In this document: piece after piece, positions 39,201 through 45,155 of the stretch
Layout: every line of letters starts with the position of its first letter
Position numbering within the stretch: the stretch's first letter is position 1
Assembly (NCBI GenBank): GCA_963669155.1
Contig: OZ022576.1
Span: 6,487,667 to 6,551,666 of the forward strand
Origin: Arbacia lixula
Taxonomy: Eukaryota > Echinodermata > Echinoidea > Arbacioida > Arbaciidae
Reading direction: 5' to 3'
Length of the DNA stretch: 64,000 nucleotides
The notes under the pieces: model-generated
Databases searched by the model: none
What the model saw: only the letters and a program-made list of their open reading frames with translations
Told to the model about the DNA's origin: nothing
Program-made: the position numbers and the translations under genes

Positions 39201-42200
39201 GGTTGACCTTATGACGTTAGGCTTTTGAATGTTCATAAATGATCTGCATTTTTCGTGACATGAAGTGTGGTGACATGACTTCTCTTTCGTAAATCACCTT
39301 CAACCAGAACTGTTCACCTTTAGTGTGTAACAGAGTATTCCGTCAAAAGAACAACTTTATTTGGAGAGAAGTTGAAACTCTAATTGCGTGCATCAAGAAA
39401 TATTTGTTTTCATCACTTTCCACCTGCACCGACCTACTCATGTGTTTCATGTTCATATTCGTTAATCCTCATCAATTTGTTTGGCGGATGTTGAATGAAG
39501 GAGTCATAGCTTCTAAAAGGGCATCGTTATGGGTATTAAGGCCATCACGACAATATACTTCATCTTCTTCATGTTCCATTACATTCACATTTCTTGAACA
39601 GCTGCCAGCTCGCTGTATGTTCATCCGCGCTCACAGCTTGGGTCTTCGCTCGCTGATAAAACGGGGAAAGGGCGGGGGGTTAACGACCATTCAAGTCTTG
39701 TGATTGACAGTGACACCCCGTCCTCTCTGCTCGTTGTCTGTTCATTCCTGGTAGGTCAGTACGGGGGTGGTAAACGAGCGGCCTACTAAATCCTCATTGA
39801 TTTACCAGTGTCGAGACAAACTCATATTTGGTGACTGCATGAATATGAATGACAACGTTCATTTGCCAACATCATTATCATCATCATCATCAGGCATTGT
39901 TCAACCATTGTTGGATGAAGCCCTCCTCAATCAGTTTCCATTTGCTTCTATTTGCTGTCATTCTGTTCCATGTTGCTGTGTTTGTGTATGATGATATTTC
40001 GTCTCTCCACCTTCGCTTTTGTCGACCCCTTCTTCGCTTGCCTGTTTTTGGTTGCCATTCTGTGAGTTTCTTGGTCCATCTGTTGTCTTATGTTCTATAT
40101 AAGTGTCCTGCCCATCTCCATTTAATCTCTTTAATTTTTACTATAATATCTTTGACCTCCGTTTTCTGCCACATGTCAGTGTTCTTCACGTTATCAAGTA
40201 ATGTTAAATTGAGCATTCTTCTTTCAATAGCTTTTTTGTTGTTCTCAACTTATCAACTTATGTTCCATTTCTTTGGTTGTAGACCAGGTTTCTGCTCCAC
40301 ACGTCAATGTCTTTAAAATGCACTGGTCAAATATCCTTCTCCTCATTGCAAGTGGTATTTTCATGCCAGTTTAAAGTTCTCTGTACATATTAAAATTGAT
40401 TTGTCAACAAGTTCTATTCTATTTCGTTTCATCGGTGTTTGACGCATACGTCTGCGTGTTTTATGATTTTTGTTTATGACCCAGCCCATTTGTGTTTGAG
40501 CAGTTAACTACCCGATCCACGTAATCCATACTATACTGTTCTGTTACACACATAAATATGGAGAAGTTTTCAAGGATTTATTTTCACGGATTCAAGGATT
40601 TCAAGGATTATTTCACTTTTAATTTACTTGATTGTCGACGAATGATATTACAACCACTGCTAATCGTCTTCGTGCCCTTTTCTTATTGTCTATGAATAAT
40701 GGTTTCTTTATATTCAGTTGAATATATCACGTCGCTTGATATGTGAGCATGTAAAACATAGGGGAATCTAAATATCTAAAGGGCGTATATTTGATATTCT
40801 AAAATTTGTTTGTATTTAGGTCCAATTCTAAACGGCTCTTTTCTGCTGGTTTGATGAGTAAATATTTATACGACACTATCAAGGCACCGAAGAAGATTAC
40901 TTATTTGTTACATTCTATCGATCCTATTTAAATTGGCTATCTATTGTGTTGAGTCTTAAGCTTTACCACCTCTGATGTACATTAGGGTCAGATATCACAA
41001 ATAAACAATGGGGTTATTGGGATAAGTTGGGTGAGATCAATGTACAAAGAGTCAAAGCGTTTGTATGCGTGTGCGTATGGTTATACAAAATACATCATCC
41101 TCGCATGGTACTAGCAGTTGATACATTTGAGATGTCCTTGTCTTCTGTTTCATTTTCTTTTTGTTCACTATTCTTCGTTTCCTTCTCTCTTCCTATCCCC
41201 TCCTCTTCTTCTTGTTCTTGTTCTTTGTTGTTCTTCTTCTTCTCCTTCTTCTTCTTCTTCTTCTTCTTCTTCTTCTTCTTCTCCTTCTTCTACTTCTCCT
41301 TCTTCTTCTTCTTTTTCATCTTCTCCTTCTTCTTCTTCTTTTTCTTCTTCTTTTTTTTCTTCTTCTTTTTCATCTTCTCCTTCTTCTTCTTCTTTTTCTT
41401 CTTCTTCTTCTTTTTCTTCTTCTTCTTCTTCTTCTTTTTCTTCTTCTTCTTCTTCTTCTTCTTCTTCTTCTTCTTCTTCTTTTTCTTCTTCTTCTTCTTC
41501 TTCTTCTTCTTCTTCTTCTTCTTCTTCTTCTTCTTCTTCTTCTTCTTCTTCTTCTTTTCCTTTTTTTCCTTCTTTTCTGGGTTCTTCTTCTGCTTCTCCT
41601 GCCTCTTCCCACTTCTGTTATCATTGTCATCATGCTCACTACATACATTCCGCTGGACGGGCTTTTGACATTTCAGCAGATGATCATCCCTCATTTACCA
41701 CATACTTTCATGAATATTAGAGCGGTTTGTATCCCCTCGATCGGTGGCACTACACACTCTGCTCCACCGAAGAGAAACCGTCACAATTCAGTGCCGAAAT
41801 TGCTTGGCATTCTGATTGTGCGAGGGAGAGAGGGCTCTTTCTATACCATGTATACCTCCCCTTTCATACTGTACATCAGTCACTTTGCAAGTTTAATTGT
41901 GACGACTGTGCAAAGTTTTTGAAAGCACATATTGAAATCACAGTTTGCAAGTTCAAAAGTGACGACTATGCAACGTTTCGAAAGCACAGTTTGCGGATTA
42001 ATAACCGTGACAACAGTGCAAAAGTTTTGAAAGCACATACAGCAGCTTAAACACGCACTTCGCAGGTATAACTGTGACGACTGTGCAAAGTTTTGAAAAT
42101 GCAGTTTGAACGTACACTTTGCAAGTTCAACCCTAACAGTTAGGCAGGTTTGAAAGCTTGGTTTGCGGGTTTATAACCGTGACGAGTGTGCAAAATTTTG

Positions 42201-44198
42201 AAAACACAGTTTTAACGAACACTTGACAAGTTTAACAGTGACGACTGTGAATAGTTTTTAAAGATTATTCTAAAAGTACACTATGCAGGTTTAAATGTGA
42301 CGACTGTGCAAAGTTTTGAAAGCACAGTTTGAAAACATTCTTTGCCAGTTTAACCCTGACGGCAAGGCAGATTTGAAAGCTAGGTTTGCAGGTTTATAAC
42401 CTTGACGATTGTGCAAAGTTTTCATACCACAGAATATAACATTTGCCCATTTAACTTATGATTTGACAAAATTTGTTATCAAAACAATAACATGAATAAG
42501 GAGTAAATTCCTCTCAGCAAGAAGGGCTTTTCTTGGCCTTTCAAATGAGGGGACCTCTACTGACTCGAATATTAAGTGTCTGGACTTGAGAGGATTTCTC
42601 CCATTCTTTATTACTTTTTTTTTCATTTAGAGGTTAAAAAGAATGGTCATTAAAGGGGCAGTCCACCCTTAATCTAAATTAGTTTGAAGGAAAGCAGAAC
42701 CACAAAAGAAAACCTGTAAGTAAAGGCTTGGTGAAAATCCGTCAAAGGATAAGAAAATTACGAATGTTTATGTGATTTTGTTACGTCGCGTTTTAACATT
42801 ATCCGAAGAGGATATGCATCATTTTACCTGTGCATTTGAAACATAATTAGAAACACAATTTTACACACATTTATGAAGAAAACATATTCCTCCATCAAAA
42901 ACAGAGAGCTATTTTTGGAATCATACAGCACACATTATGAGGGAGCACCTCGTACGTGATGTCACAAAATCAACATTTTAAAAAATCATTACTGTCTTAT
43001 CCTTTGACGGATTTTCGTCAAACCTTCGCTAATATCTTTCTTCCATGTTCCTACTTTAATTTCAGGGTGAACTATTAGGTAAATTGCCAAGGTAAGTGGA
43101 TGAGCACCCCCCTTATCTGTTTAAACGGATACAAAAATATGATTTCATTTAAGTGATATGTCTTCATAGTTTGTCGTCACAAGGTACATTTTTGTTGGCG
43201 CAACGGTAATGTTATTAGAAGAAGGCACAATTTGTCGGCAGAAGAGAGAGTATTGTTTGAATTGTTCATTGTGCGGGAAAAAATGTACCTCCCCCACCCC
43301 TTCTATCTACGCTAATGGTTGGACAAAGAACACTAGTCTTTATCACTCTAAAGCTGTGAAAATTGTGCAAAGTTTCGAAAGCACTACATAACAGTTATTT
43401 ATCTATGAAGATAGAGCAAAGTTTAAAGCAGGCTTTACAGGTTTTAATACCTATTATGCACTATGCAGAAATACCTTGTGGCTGCCAAATATACTTAAAG
43501 GGCTGGTCCACCCTGAAATTTACTTGGTTTTGATAAAAGTAGAATCATGAACGAAACATATTAGGGAAGGTTTGACGAAAATCCGCCAAAGGAAAGAAAA
43601 GTCACGTTTGTTTAAAGTGTTCATTTTGTGACGTCACGTGCGAGATGCTCTCTCATATGTTGTGTACTTTTTTTTTTTTTAAATGTCGATTCACTTAAAA
43701 TGATGTCCATCGTTTTACCAGCGCATTTGATGCATCATTAGAAACACGCTTTTTCACCTCTATGGAAAAAGTATATTATTTCATCAAAAAAGAAAAAGAA
43801 AACAATCTATAGAATCATACAGCACACAACTTATGGGAGAGCACCCCAAAATAAAACACTTAAAAAAGGATTTTCTTCAAACCTTCTTTAATATGTTTCT
43901 TAAGTGTTTTTGCTTTTGTTGAAACCAACTTAATTTCAGGGTCAACTATCCCTTTAATTATTGCGTAGCTCCCTCCCGCGCGCCTTACCGATTGCTCCTG
44001 GTTGTACTCCGTGATGTTGGTGTTGTAATCCCACGAGGCGGAGACCGACTTGAAGTACTCCACCATTGCCTGTTCGTTGAACTCCGCCAAGAACTGCCTG
44101 GCAGCCGTCTCGTTGTTATTACCCCACGCCGACTGCACGACCACGGCCGCCATCGTGACCGCCAGCATCCAAAGCGATGACCTCTTCAAACCCGACAT
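3629..44198 (-). CDS. ACE: ACE-like peptidase M2, complete gene with three alternative catalytic exons
   Basis: Zinc dipeptidyl carboxypeptidase of the angiotensin-converting enzyme family, predicted extracellular. The coding parts are 44198-43989, 27437-27279, 26656-26572, 23747-23604, 20872-20681, 17302-17205, 15514-15342, one of 12023-11800 / 10694-10471 / 9485-9262, 7931-7787, 7169-7071, 6626-6504, 4467-4286 and 3714-3629. With one exon 8 the sum is 1920 nt, giving 639 aa with no internal stop. Domains: signal peptide (1-26), M2 domain (about 30-610), hydrophobic tail (about 620-635). By a gap-free offset of 12 from human testis ACE numbering, all key residues are present: Gln269, His341, HEMGH 371-375, Glu399, Lys499, His501, Tyr508, Arg510 and Tyr511, plus the cysteine pairs 340/358 and 526/538. 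It is a one-domain ACE, unlike the two-domain vertebrate somatic form. Splice sites were read by eye. Confidence 0.92.
3715..4285 (-). other. ACE: ACE intron 12, with possible readthrough C-terminus
   Basis: If the exon 12 donor (GTAGGG at 4285) is not used, the frame continues about 49 codons to a stop at 4137-4139, giving a hydrophilic tail with no anchor. The rest is AT-rich and I see no element in it. Confidence 0.4.
4286..4467 (-). CDS. ACE: ACE exon 12
   Basis: Residues about 551-612. The acceptor GTGAACAG precedes GAACATG. It encodes the family's C-terminal helical end: [18 protein letters not shown], then [13 protein letters not shown] and [13 protein letters not shown]. The GSSRPW, YF-PL and LGWP signatures are typical of ACE C-termini. 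The donor is GTAGGG, phase 1, joining exon 13. Confidence 0.9.
4544..5027. repeat. 22-bp G-rich minisatellite, about 22 copies
   Basis: Head-to-tail units of TAGGTTGGGAGCGTGGTGGGG type (22 bp; variants TAGGGG, AAGTTGGG, GAGTGTGG) inside ACE intron 11. Each unit holds three or four G runs on the plus strand, which is the template strand for the ACE gene. The proline-rich minus-strand ORFs here are artefacts of the repeat. Confidence 0.95.
5185..5308. repeat. Degenerate TTCGTTATTC-type repeat, left part
   Basis: Short degenerate units (GATTCGTTATTCAGA, GATTCGTTATTACA, GATTCGGTAACTCTGA) of the same style as the block at 6217-6365 on the other side of the LINE fragment. This suggests the LINE landed in an older array. 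Confidence 0.5.
5319..6215 (+). mobile_element. 5'-truncated LINE (CR1/L2-like), end of reverse transcriptase ORF and 3' tail
   Basis: An uninterrupted coding remnant (5319-6092) matches the thumb and C-terminal part of a non-LTR retrotransposon ORF2: [12 protein letters not shown], then [46 protein letters not shown] and a final [12 protein letters not shown] block, stop at 6090-6092. A 3' UTR follows with GCGCTATATAAAC and a (TTA)n tail (about 6191-6213), as in CR1/L2-group elements. The catalytic RT core is missing, so it is a dead 5'-truncated insert, in sense opposite to the ACE gene, within intron 11. The intact frame implies it is fairly young. Confidence 0.88.
6217..6365. repeat. Degenerate GTTAATCCGAAATTGAAA tandem units, right part
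   Basis: Four or five degenerate units of about 30 bp carrying GTTAATCCGAAA or GTTAACTCGAAA follow directly after the LINE tail. Confidence 0.55.
6504..6626 (-). CDS. ACE: ACE exon 11
   Basis: Residues about 510-551, 123 nt, acceptor CAACAG, donor GTGAGT. It encodes [20 protein letters not shown], then [19 protein letters not shown]. It contains Tyr511 (human Tyr523, transition-state stabilisation) and the Cys526/Cys538 pair. Its length equals that of the plus-strand paralog's exon 11. Confidence 0.95.
7007..7115. repeat. 38-bp tandem triplication covering the exon 10 donor
   Basis: On the minus strand, three 38-nt-spaced units begin AATACCACATTCCATC (coding, in exon 10), AATATCACATTATATC and AATTTCACATTCTATC (intronic). 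The end of exon 10 plus its donor thus looks like the source of degenerate tandem copies. Confidence 0.55.
7071..7169 (-). CDS. ACE: ACE exon 10: carboxylate-binding Lys and Tyr
   Basis: Residues about 477-510, 99 nt, acceptor TTGTTACAG, donor GTAAAA. It encodes [19 protein letters not shown], then [14 protein letters not shown]. Lys499, His501 and Tyr508 correspond to human Lys511, His513 and Tyr520, which hold the substrate C-terminus; Arg510 matches the chloride ligand Arg522. Confidence 0.95.
7330..7775. repeat. C-rich degenerate minisatellite (CCCACTCC / ACTGACCACGCC units)
   Basis: Degenerate repeats of about 20-25 bp combining CCCACTCC with AACTGACCACGCC fill most of ACE intron 9, ending just before exon 9's donor at 7786. 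Confidence 0.75.
7787..7931 (-). CDS. ACE: ACE exon 9
   Basis: Residues about 429-477, 145 nt, acceptor TTCTTGCAG, donor GTAAGC. It encodes [20 protein letters not shown], then [16 protein letters not shown] and YNADWWALR. The KIAFLPF and DQWRWRVF blocks are strongly conserved in ACE. It joins any of the three exon 8 copies in phase 1. Confidence 0.95.
7932..9261 (-). other. ACE intron between exon 8c and exon 9
   Basis: AT-rich unique sequence. I see no transposon or fourth copy of the catalytic exon in it. Confidence 0.6.
9262..9485 (-). CDS. ACE: ACE exon 8c: catalytic exon, N-domain-like S2 pocket
   Basis: Third and most 3' of three tandem copies. 224 nt, acceptor GGCCCAG with a poor pyrimidine tract, donor GTATAA. 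It encodes [50 protein letters not shown], then [20 protein letters not shown]. The HEMGH zinc motif and the third ligand Glu (GFHEAVGD) are intact. Counting from HEMGH, the residues at human positions 391 and 403 are Tyr and Arg, as in the human ACE N-domain (Tyr369/Arg381). It differs from 8b at 8 of 75 residues, mostly around the pocket. Which copy is used in a transcript cannot be seen from DNA. Confidence 0.93.
9486..10470 (-). other. ACE intron between exons 8b and 8c
   Basis: 985 nt, AT-rich apart from the homopolymer hairpin at 10241-10297. It shows no visible similarity to the 8a-8b intron, so only the exons are recognisably duplicated. Confidence 0.6.
10241..10297. repeat. Homopolymer block T-C-T-G able to fold
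   Basis: Runs of T, about 10 C, about 14 T and about 14 G follow each other. In the ACE transcript sense this is C-run, A-run, G-run, so the C and G runs can pair as a hairpin, 170-230 nt after the exon 8b donor. Confidence 0.85.
10471..10694 (-). CDS. ACE: ACE exon 8b: catalytic exon, C-domain-like S2 pocket
   Basis: Middle of the three copies. 224 nt, acceptor CCATCGCAG, donor GTATTA. It encodes [50 protein letters not shown], then [25 protein letters not shown] and GFHEAVGD are intact. The residues at human positions 391 and 403 are Phe and Glu, as in the human C-domain (testis ACE). Apart from 35 identical nucleotides at its 5' end, it differs from 8c by about 26 synonymous and 8 replacement codons in 62, so both are old and under protein-level constraint. 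Confidence 0.93.
10695..11799 (-). other. ACE intron between exons 8a and 8b
   Basis: 1105 nt of unique sequence with no mobile element recognised. Confidence 0.6.
11800..12023 (-). CDS. ACE: ACE exon 8a: catalytic exon, divergent pocket
   Basis: First of the three copies after exon 7. 224 nt, acceptor CATCCCAAAG, donor GTACAG. It encodes [50 protein letters not shown], then [25 protein letters not shown] and GFHEAVGD are intact. It differs from 8c at about 23 of 75 residues. Human positions 391/403 are Phe and Thr. The IQYFMQ and QP words match the plus-strand paralog's exon 8, suggesting 8a is closest to the ancestral exon and that 8b/8c are a later pair. Confidence 0.93.
12531..12555 (+). 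repeat. Solo end of a TTAA-flanked MITE
   Basis: TTAA followed by AGATGGCCCGTCCCTTTT is the terminus of the element at 47528-47805. The matching second end was not found nearby. Confidence 0.45.
13291..13460. repeat. Foldback (inverted repeat) about 170 bp
   Basis: Arms at about 13291-13356 and 13396-13460 are near-complementary (ATAATGAATG...GCAATGGACA...TGAAAGATGA and its reverse complement) around a 40-bp loop. It is MITE-like and lies in ACE intron 7. Confidence 0.85.
14354..14990. mobile_element. TTAA-flanked palindromic MITE (piggyBac-type)
   Basis: Terminal inverted repeats AGGTCCCCTGTCATCAAAAT, flanked on both sides by TTAA (14350-14353, 14991-14994), with internal arms complementary over most of about 640 bp. 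Examples are AGCACTGATAAGCCCCGCC at 14483 and GGCGGGGCTTATCAGTGCT near 14840. TTAA duplication is the hallmark of piggyBac transposition. There is no coding capacity. It lies in ACE intron 7. Confidence 0.85.
15342..15514 (-). CDS. ACE: ACE exon 7
   Basis: Residues about 297-354, 173 nt, acceptor CACACAG, donor GTACGG. It encodes [20 protein letters not shown], then [20 protein letters not shown] and [10 protein letters not shown]. His341 matches human His353 and Cys340 pairs with Cys358 of exon 8. It ends in phase 2 (AG|A or AG|G = Arg), so it can join 8a, 8b or 8c alike. Confidence 0.95.
16563..16744. repeat. Near-perfect palindrome, about 85-bp arms
   Basis: Arms share GTTCTAGACGTATTTTATCA, GCCCGCATTCGTATA and GCGCAACGATATCG with few mismatches around an 8-bp loop (CGCGATCA). 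It is a foldback or MITE in ACE intron 6, next to a large TTG/GGT tract. Confidence 0.92.
16760..16892. repeat. (TTG)n (GGT)n and poly-G tract
   Basis: About 21 TTG units, then about 10 GGT units, then G runs with few interruptions. The Leu/Val/Gly and poly-Asn frames are artefacts. G-quadruplex formation is plausible. Confidence 0.95.
17205..17302 (-). CDS. ACE: ACE exon 6
   Basis: Residues about 264-296, 98 nt, acceptor GCTATATAG, donor GTAAGC. It encodes [20 protein letters not shown], then [13 protein letters not shown]. Gln269 (in MWAQSW) matches human Gln281, which binds the substrate C-terminal carboxylate. Confidence 0.94.
17392..17960. repeat. Degenerate tandem repeat with TGACCTTTGACC motifs
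   Basis: Three diverged copies (about 17395, 17600, 17770) share ATCATCTTCATGA-GACACATG, GGTATTACCCAAGGATC, AAGTTTGATCA and AATGAGAGCAAGTTAAAC, ending in a GACCAACAGACTAACATAC tail. A perfect direct repeat of nuclear-receptor half-sites spaced by 1 (TGACCTTTGACC, 17780-17791) is inside. It is in ACE intron 5. Confidence 0.75.
19622..19842. repeat. (CA)n microsatellite, interrupted
   Basis: About 220 bp of CA repeats with CG and TA breaks, in ACE intron 5. Confidence 0.97.
19873..20290. repeat. Direct duplication, about 235 bp period
   Basis: Copies from about 19874 and 20109 share GTGTAATCATTCATTAT, GCAGCAGTAAG, CCGAATGCTAT and an A-rich end. Confidence 0.7.
20342..20565. repeat. Palindromic foldback with tRNA-like T-arm
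   Basis: Arms of about 104 bp (20342-20445, 20462-20565) are nearly perfectly complementary around a 16-bp loop. Both carry a sequence like the 3' half of a tRNA (GTGGATTCGATTCCCACCC, with a GATTCGATTCC B-box-like core) preceded by AATCAGGAGGTC. It is probably a SINE-derived inverted pair or MITE, 115 bp beyond the exon 5 donor. It is not a complete tRNA gene. Confidence 0.88.
20681..20872 (-). CDS. ACE: ACE exon 5
   Basis: Residues about 200-263, 192 nt, acceptor TTTGTGTGCAG, donor GTAGGT. It encodes [20 protein letters not shown], then [20 protein letters not shown] and [26 protein letters not shown] and NLRGPIPAH are family signatures. Confidence 0.95.
23181..23474. repeat. (GAA)n tract, about 290 bp
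   Basis: Long GAA/AGA repeat with a few interruptions in ACE intron 4; the ACE transcript carries the UUC strand. All frames across it (poly-Arg/Lys, poly-Ser/Leu) are artefacts. The small gap to 23600 holds unique sequence before exon 4. Confidence 0.97.
23604..23747 (-). CDS. ACE: ACE exon 4
   Basis: Residues about 152-200, 144 nt, acceptor GTTGCCTAG, donor GTAATT. It encodes [20 protein letters not shown], then [20 protein letters not shown]. The SRDY-ELYWAW-WRD-AG pattern is typical of ACE. Confidence 0.95.
24595..25388. mobile_element. Large foldback MITE, about 790 bp
   Basis: The left arm (about 24595-24840) and right arm (about 25165-25388) are reverse complements with about 80-85% identity: AACTTTTGATAGAAAAGG, AATTTGGCAGGA, CTTCCGTGTGAAAATC and others. 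The centre is unique AT-rich sequence. It lies in ACE intron 3, with no ORF. Confidence 0.85.
25590..25637. repeat. Poly-T / poly-G run
   Basis: About 34 T followed by about 12 G. Confidence 0.9.
25800..26100. repeat. CAC/ATC-rich trinucleotide region
   Basis: Degenerate ACC/ATC trinucleotides lead into the 45-bp minisatellite. Confidence 0.8.
26101..26498. repeat. 45-bp minisatellite, about 9 copies
   Basis: Units of 45 bp starting ACCACCATTATCACTACTAC with alternating GGCACC / TGCCACC variants. Each unit is a multiple of 3, hence long false ORFs on both strands. The array ends about 75 bp from the exon 3 donor. Confidence 0.95.
26572..26656 (-). CDS. ACE: ACE exon 3
   Basis: Residues about 124-152, 85 nt, acceptor CTCCTGCAG, donor GTGAAG. 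It encodes [20 protein letters not shown], then GVCYSLEP. The M-T-YST-K-C...C pattern and the cysteine pair match the ACE region around human Cys152/Cys158. Too short to show as an independent ORF. Confidence 0.92.
27279..27437 (-). CDS. ACE: ACE exon 2
   Basis: Residues 71-123, 159 nt, phase 0 at both ends, acceptor TTCTCTAG, donor GTAATA. It encodes [20 protein letters not shown], then [20 protein letters not shown]. It has an Asn-Gln-Thr sequon. Length and phases equal those of the plus-strand paralog's exon 2. Confidence 0.93.
28621..28852. repeat. Direct duplication, about 130 bp period
   Basis: Two copies share CTCGTGA, A-TATAAACATTTCTGCA and TTATATCTATGCGTRTG. Confidence 0.7.
29522..29777. 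repeat. MITE-like element with AACTTCGCG repeats
   Basis: Imperfect terminal inverted repeats (ATTCTCATTGCA...AAATCGCGAAGTTA and complement) enclose several TTACTTCGCG units. Confidence 0.6.
30560..30900 (-). repeat. Probable LINE/SINE 3' end (minus strand)
   Basis: Starts AAAATTCAAGATTCGACATACTTTATTGTCAT, the reverse of the common retroelement tail style ATGACAATAAAG...CTTGAAT, followed by AT-rich sequence. No coding remnant is seen. Confidence 0.35.
32704..32746. repeat. (CT)n microsatellite
   Basis: Pure CT tract preceded by a C run. Confidence 0.95.
35341..35420. repeat. (CT)n/(CTGT)n microsatellite
   Basis: About 30 CT units ending in CTGT units. Confidence 0.95.
36004..36240. repeat. 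C runs and (CT)n microsatellites
   Basis: Two CT tracts and several poly-C runs. Confidence 0.95.
38884..38910. repeat. (AT)n microsatellite
   Basis: About 13 AT units. Confidence 0.9.
39866..40500 (-). mobile_element. LINE fragment (RTE-like), end of reverse transcriptase ORF, decayed
   Basis: Read on the minus strand with frameshifts, it gives [16 protein letters not shown], then [40 protein letters not shown] and AGHL, and an ending like [10 protein letters not shown], followed by a (TGA)n tail at 39869-39892. The YGAETW, RRMLN and KWRWAGH words are typical of the C-terminal region of RTE/BovB-like ORF2. Stops and frameshifts mark it as dead. It lies in ACE intron 1 in the same orientation as the gene. 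The plus-strand ORF here is its shadow. Confidence 0.75.
41228..41573. repeat. (TTC)n tract, about 345 bp
   Basis: Long TTC repeat with TTT and TCC interruptions in ACE intron 1; the ACE transcript carries GAA. Overlapping ORFs on both strands are artefacts. Confidence 0.97.
41880..42435. repeat. Tandem array, about 60-bp unit, degenerate
   Basis: The word GTGACGACTGTGCAAAGTTT followed by GAAAGCACA recurs at about 41899, 41960, 42007, 42074, 42179, 42239, 42298 and 42401. Related words reappear at 43355-43420, between two MITE insertions. Confidence 0.85.
42654..43084. mobile_element. TTAA MITE family A, copy 1
   Basis: Begins after TTAA (42650) with AGGGGCAGTCCACCCTTAA and ends in the inverted form TTTCAGGGTGAACTATTAGG. 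The inner arms GAAAATCCGTCAAAGGATAAG are also inverted. Non-coding. Confidence 0.8.
43499..43953. mobile_element. TTAA MITE family A, copy 2, next to ACE exon 1
   Basis: Flanked by TTAA at 43495-43498 and 43954-43957. Ends are AGGGCTGGTCCACCCTGAAATT and, inverted, AATTTCAGGGTCAACTATCCCT. It contains TGTGACGTCACGTGCGAG (CRE plus E-box words). It lies 32 bp beyond the exon 1 donor, in intron 1. Confidence 0.88.
43989..44198 (-). CDS. ACE: ACE exon 1: signal peptide
   Basis: Residues 1-70, 210 nt, donor GTAAGG, phase 0. The ATG at 44198 starts [10 protein letters not shown], then a hydrophobic core ([11 protein letters not shown]) and AWG before the sequon NNNET. The rest, ending [13 protein letters not shown], matches the start of the M2 domain. 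An upstream in-frame ATG at 44261 would put 21 hydrophilic residues before the signal core, so the inner ATG is preferred. Confidence 0.9.
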
Positions 44199-44463
44199 CG
44201 CGGAAGATTTAAACAACTCTTCGGTACTCGTTGATCCTGTATATGTTAAGACACGATTCACAAATAAACAGAAAAAGTGTAAATAGAGGCGTTATATTTA
44301 ACGGTTGTGTTCTTCAGTCGGACTGTTCTTCACAAAAGACGCAGAGAGGAAGCGGCATGATGAAATCGAAAGTTTCAGAACAAAATGTGAAAAACAGGTT
44401 GAAGAGACTCACCCTCTGACCTACTTCTACACCAGGTTGTCAACACAGATAAGGAATACTGTG

Positions 44464-44470
44464 TTTTATA
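44464..44470 (-). promoter_or_regulatory. Candidate TATA box of the minus-strand ACE gene
   Basis: TATAAAA in AGTTATAAAACAC on the minus strand, 266 nt before the ATG. A start site near 44435 would give a 5' UTR of about 240 nt. Motif only, no other support. Confidence 0.3.
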
Positions 44471-44831
44471 ACTGGAGAATAGTAGCGCGCGTGACGTTTG
44501 CGTAAGCTCGTCCCGCTGCGAGTCCGTCGGGAGAAGCGAGTGAGGGAGTGAGAGAGCGACGCGAAGACCAAGGTTACGAATGGGCTTCCGATCCAGGAAA
44601 GCCTGCCCGCCTGCCTGCCTGCCTGCCTACCTTGCCTTTCTGACTGACCGACTAACGAGCGGTATCTCCCCAACTACGCGATAAGGAAGAGGGGGCGTTG
44701 TCTCAAATGGGGGAGTGAGAAGACAATTTAGTTGTTTGGCTAAGCAGTAAAATTGAGCGTGTAGCAGCGACGCAAATTCGCGATGGCTTATAACAAAAAG
44801 GAGCAACAGAAGAAGGTGATCACGGAGGAGG

Positions 44832-45155
44832 AAAAAAACAGAAGAAAAAAGAAGAAGAAGAAGAAGAAGAAAGAAGAAAAAACAGAAGAAGAAGAAGGAG
44901 GAGAAGAAGAAGAAGAAAAAGAAGAAGAAGACGACGAAGAAGAAAAAGAAGAAGAATAAGAAGGAGGAGAAGAAGAAGGAATAGAAGAAGAAGAAGAAGA
45001 AGAAGAAGAAGAAGAAGAAGGAGGAGAAGAAGAAGGAATAGAAGAAGAAGAAGAAGAAGAAGAAGAAGAAGAAGAAGAAGAAGAAGAAAAAGAAGAAGAA
45101 GAAGAAGGAGAAGAACGAGAACAACAAGAACAAGAAGAAGAACAACAACAAGAAG
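44832..45155. repeat. (GAA)n tract, interrupted
   Basis: GAA repeat with GGA, AAC and TAG breaks, upstream of the minus-strand ACE gene. Confidence 0.96.

Larger units (their letters stand above)
27438..43988 (-). other. ACE intron 1 (16.5 kb)
   Basis: The largest intron. It holds CT/GA microsatellites, a LINE fragment, a TTC tract, a roughly 60-bp tandem array, two copies of a TTAA MITE and a foldback, all listed separately. Segments 33000-35000 and 36400-38800 are AT-rich unique sequence in which I recognise nothing. No nested gene is supported. Confidence 0.7.

Noticed and set aside
39849..40316. 155-aa plus-strand ORF as a membrane protein gene
   Set aside because: It is the antisense of a decayed LINE reverse transcriptase end ending in a (TGA)n tail.
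41027..41922. Long poly-Phe/Ser/Leu/Lys ORFs
   Set aside because: All frames of a (TTC)n tract; the same applies at 23151-23546 and 44627-45310.
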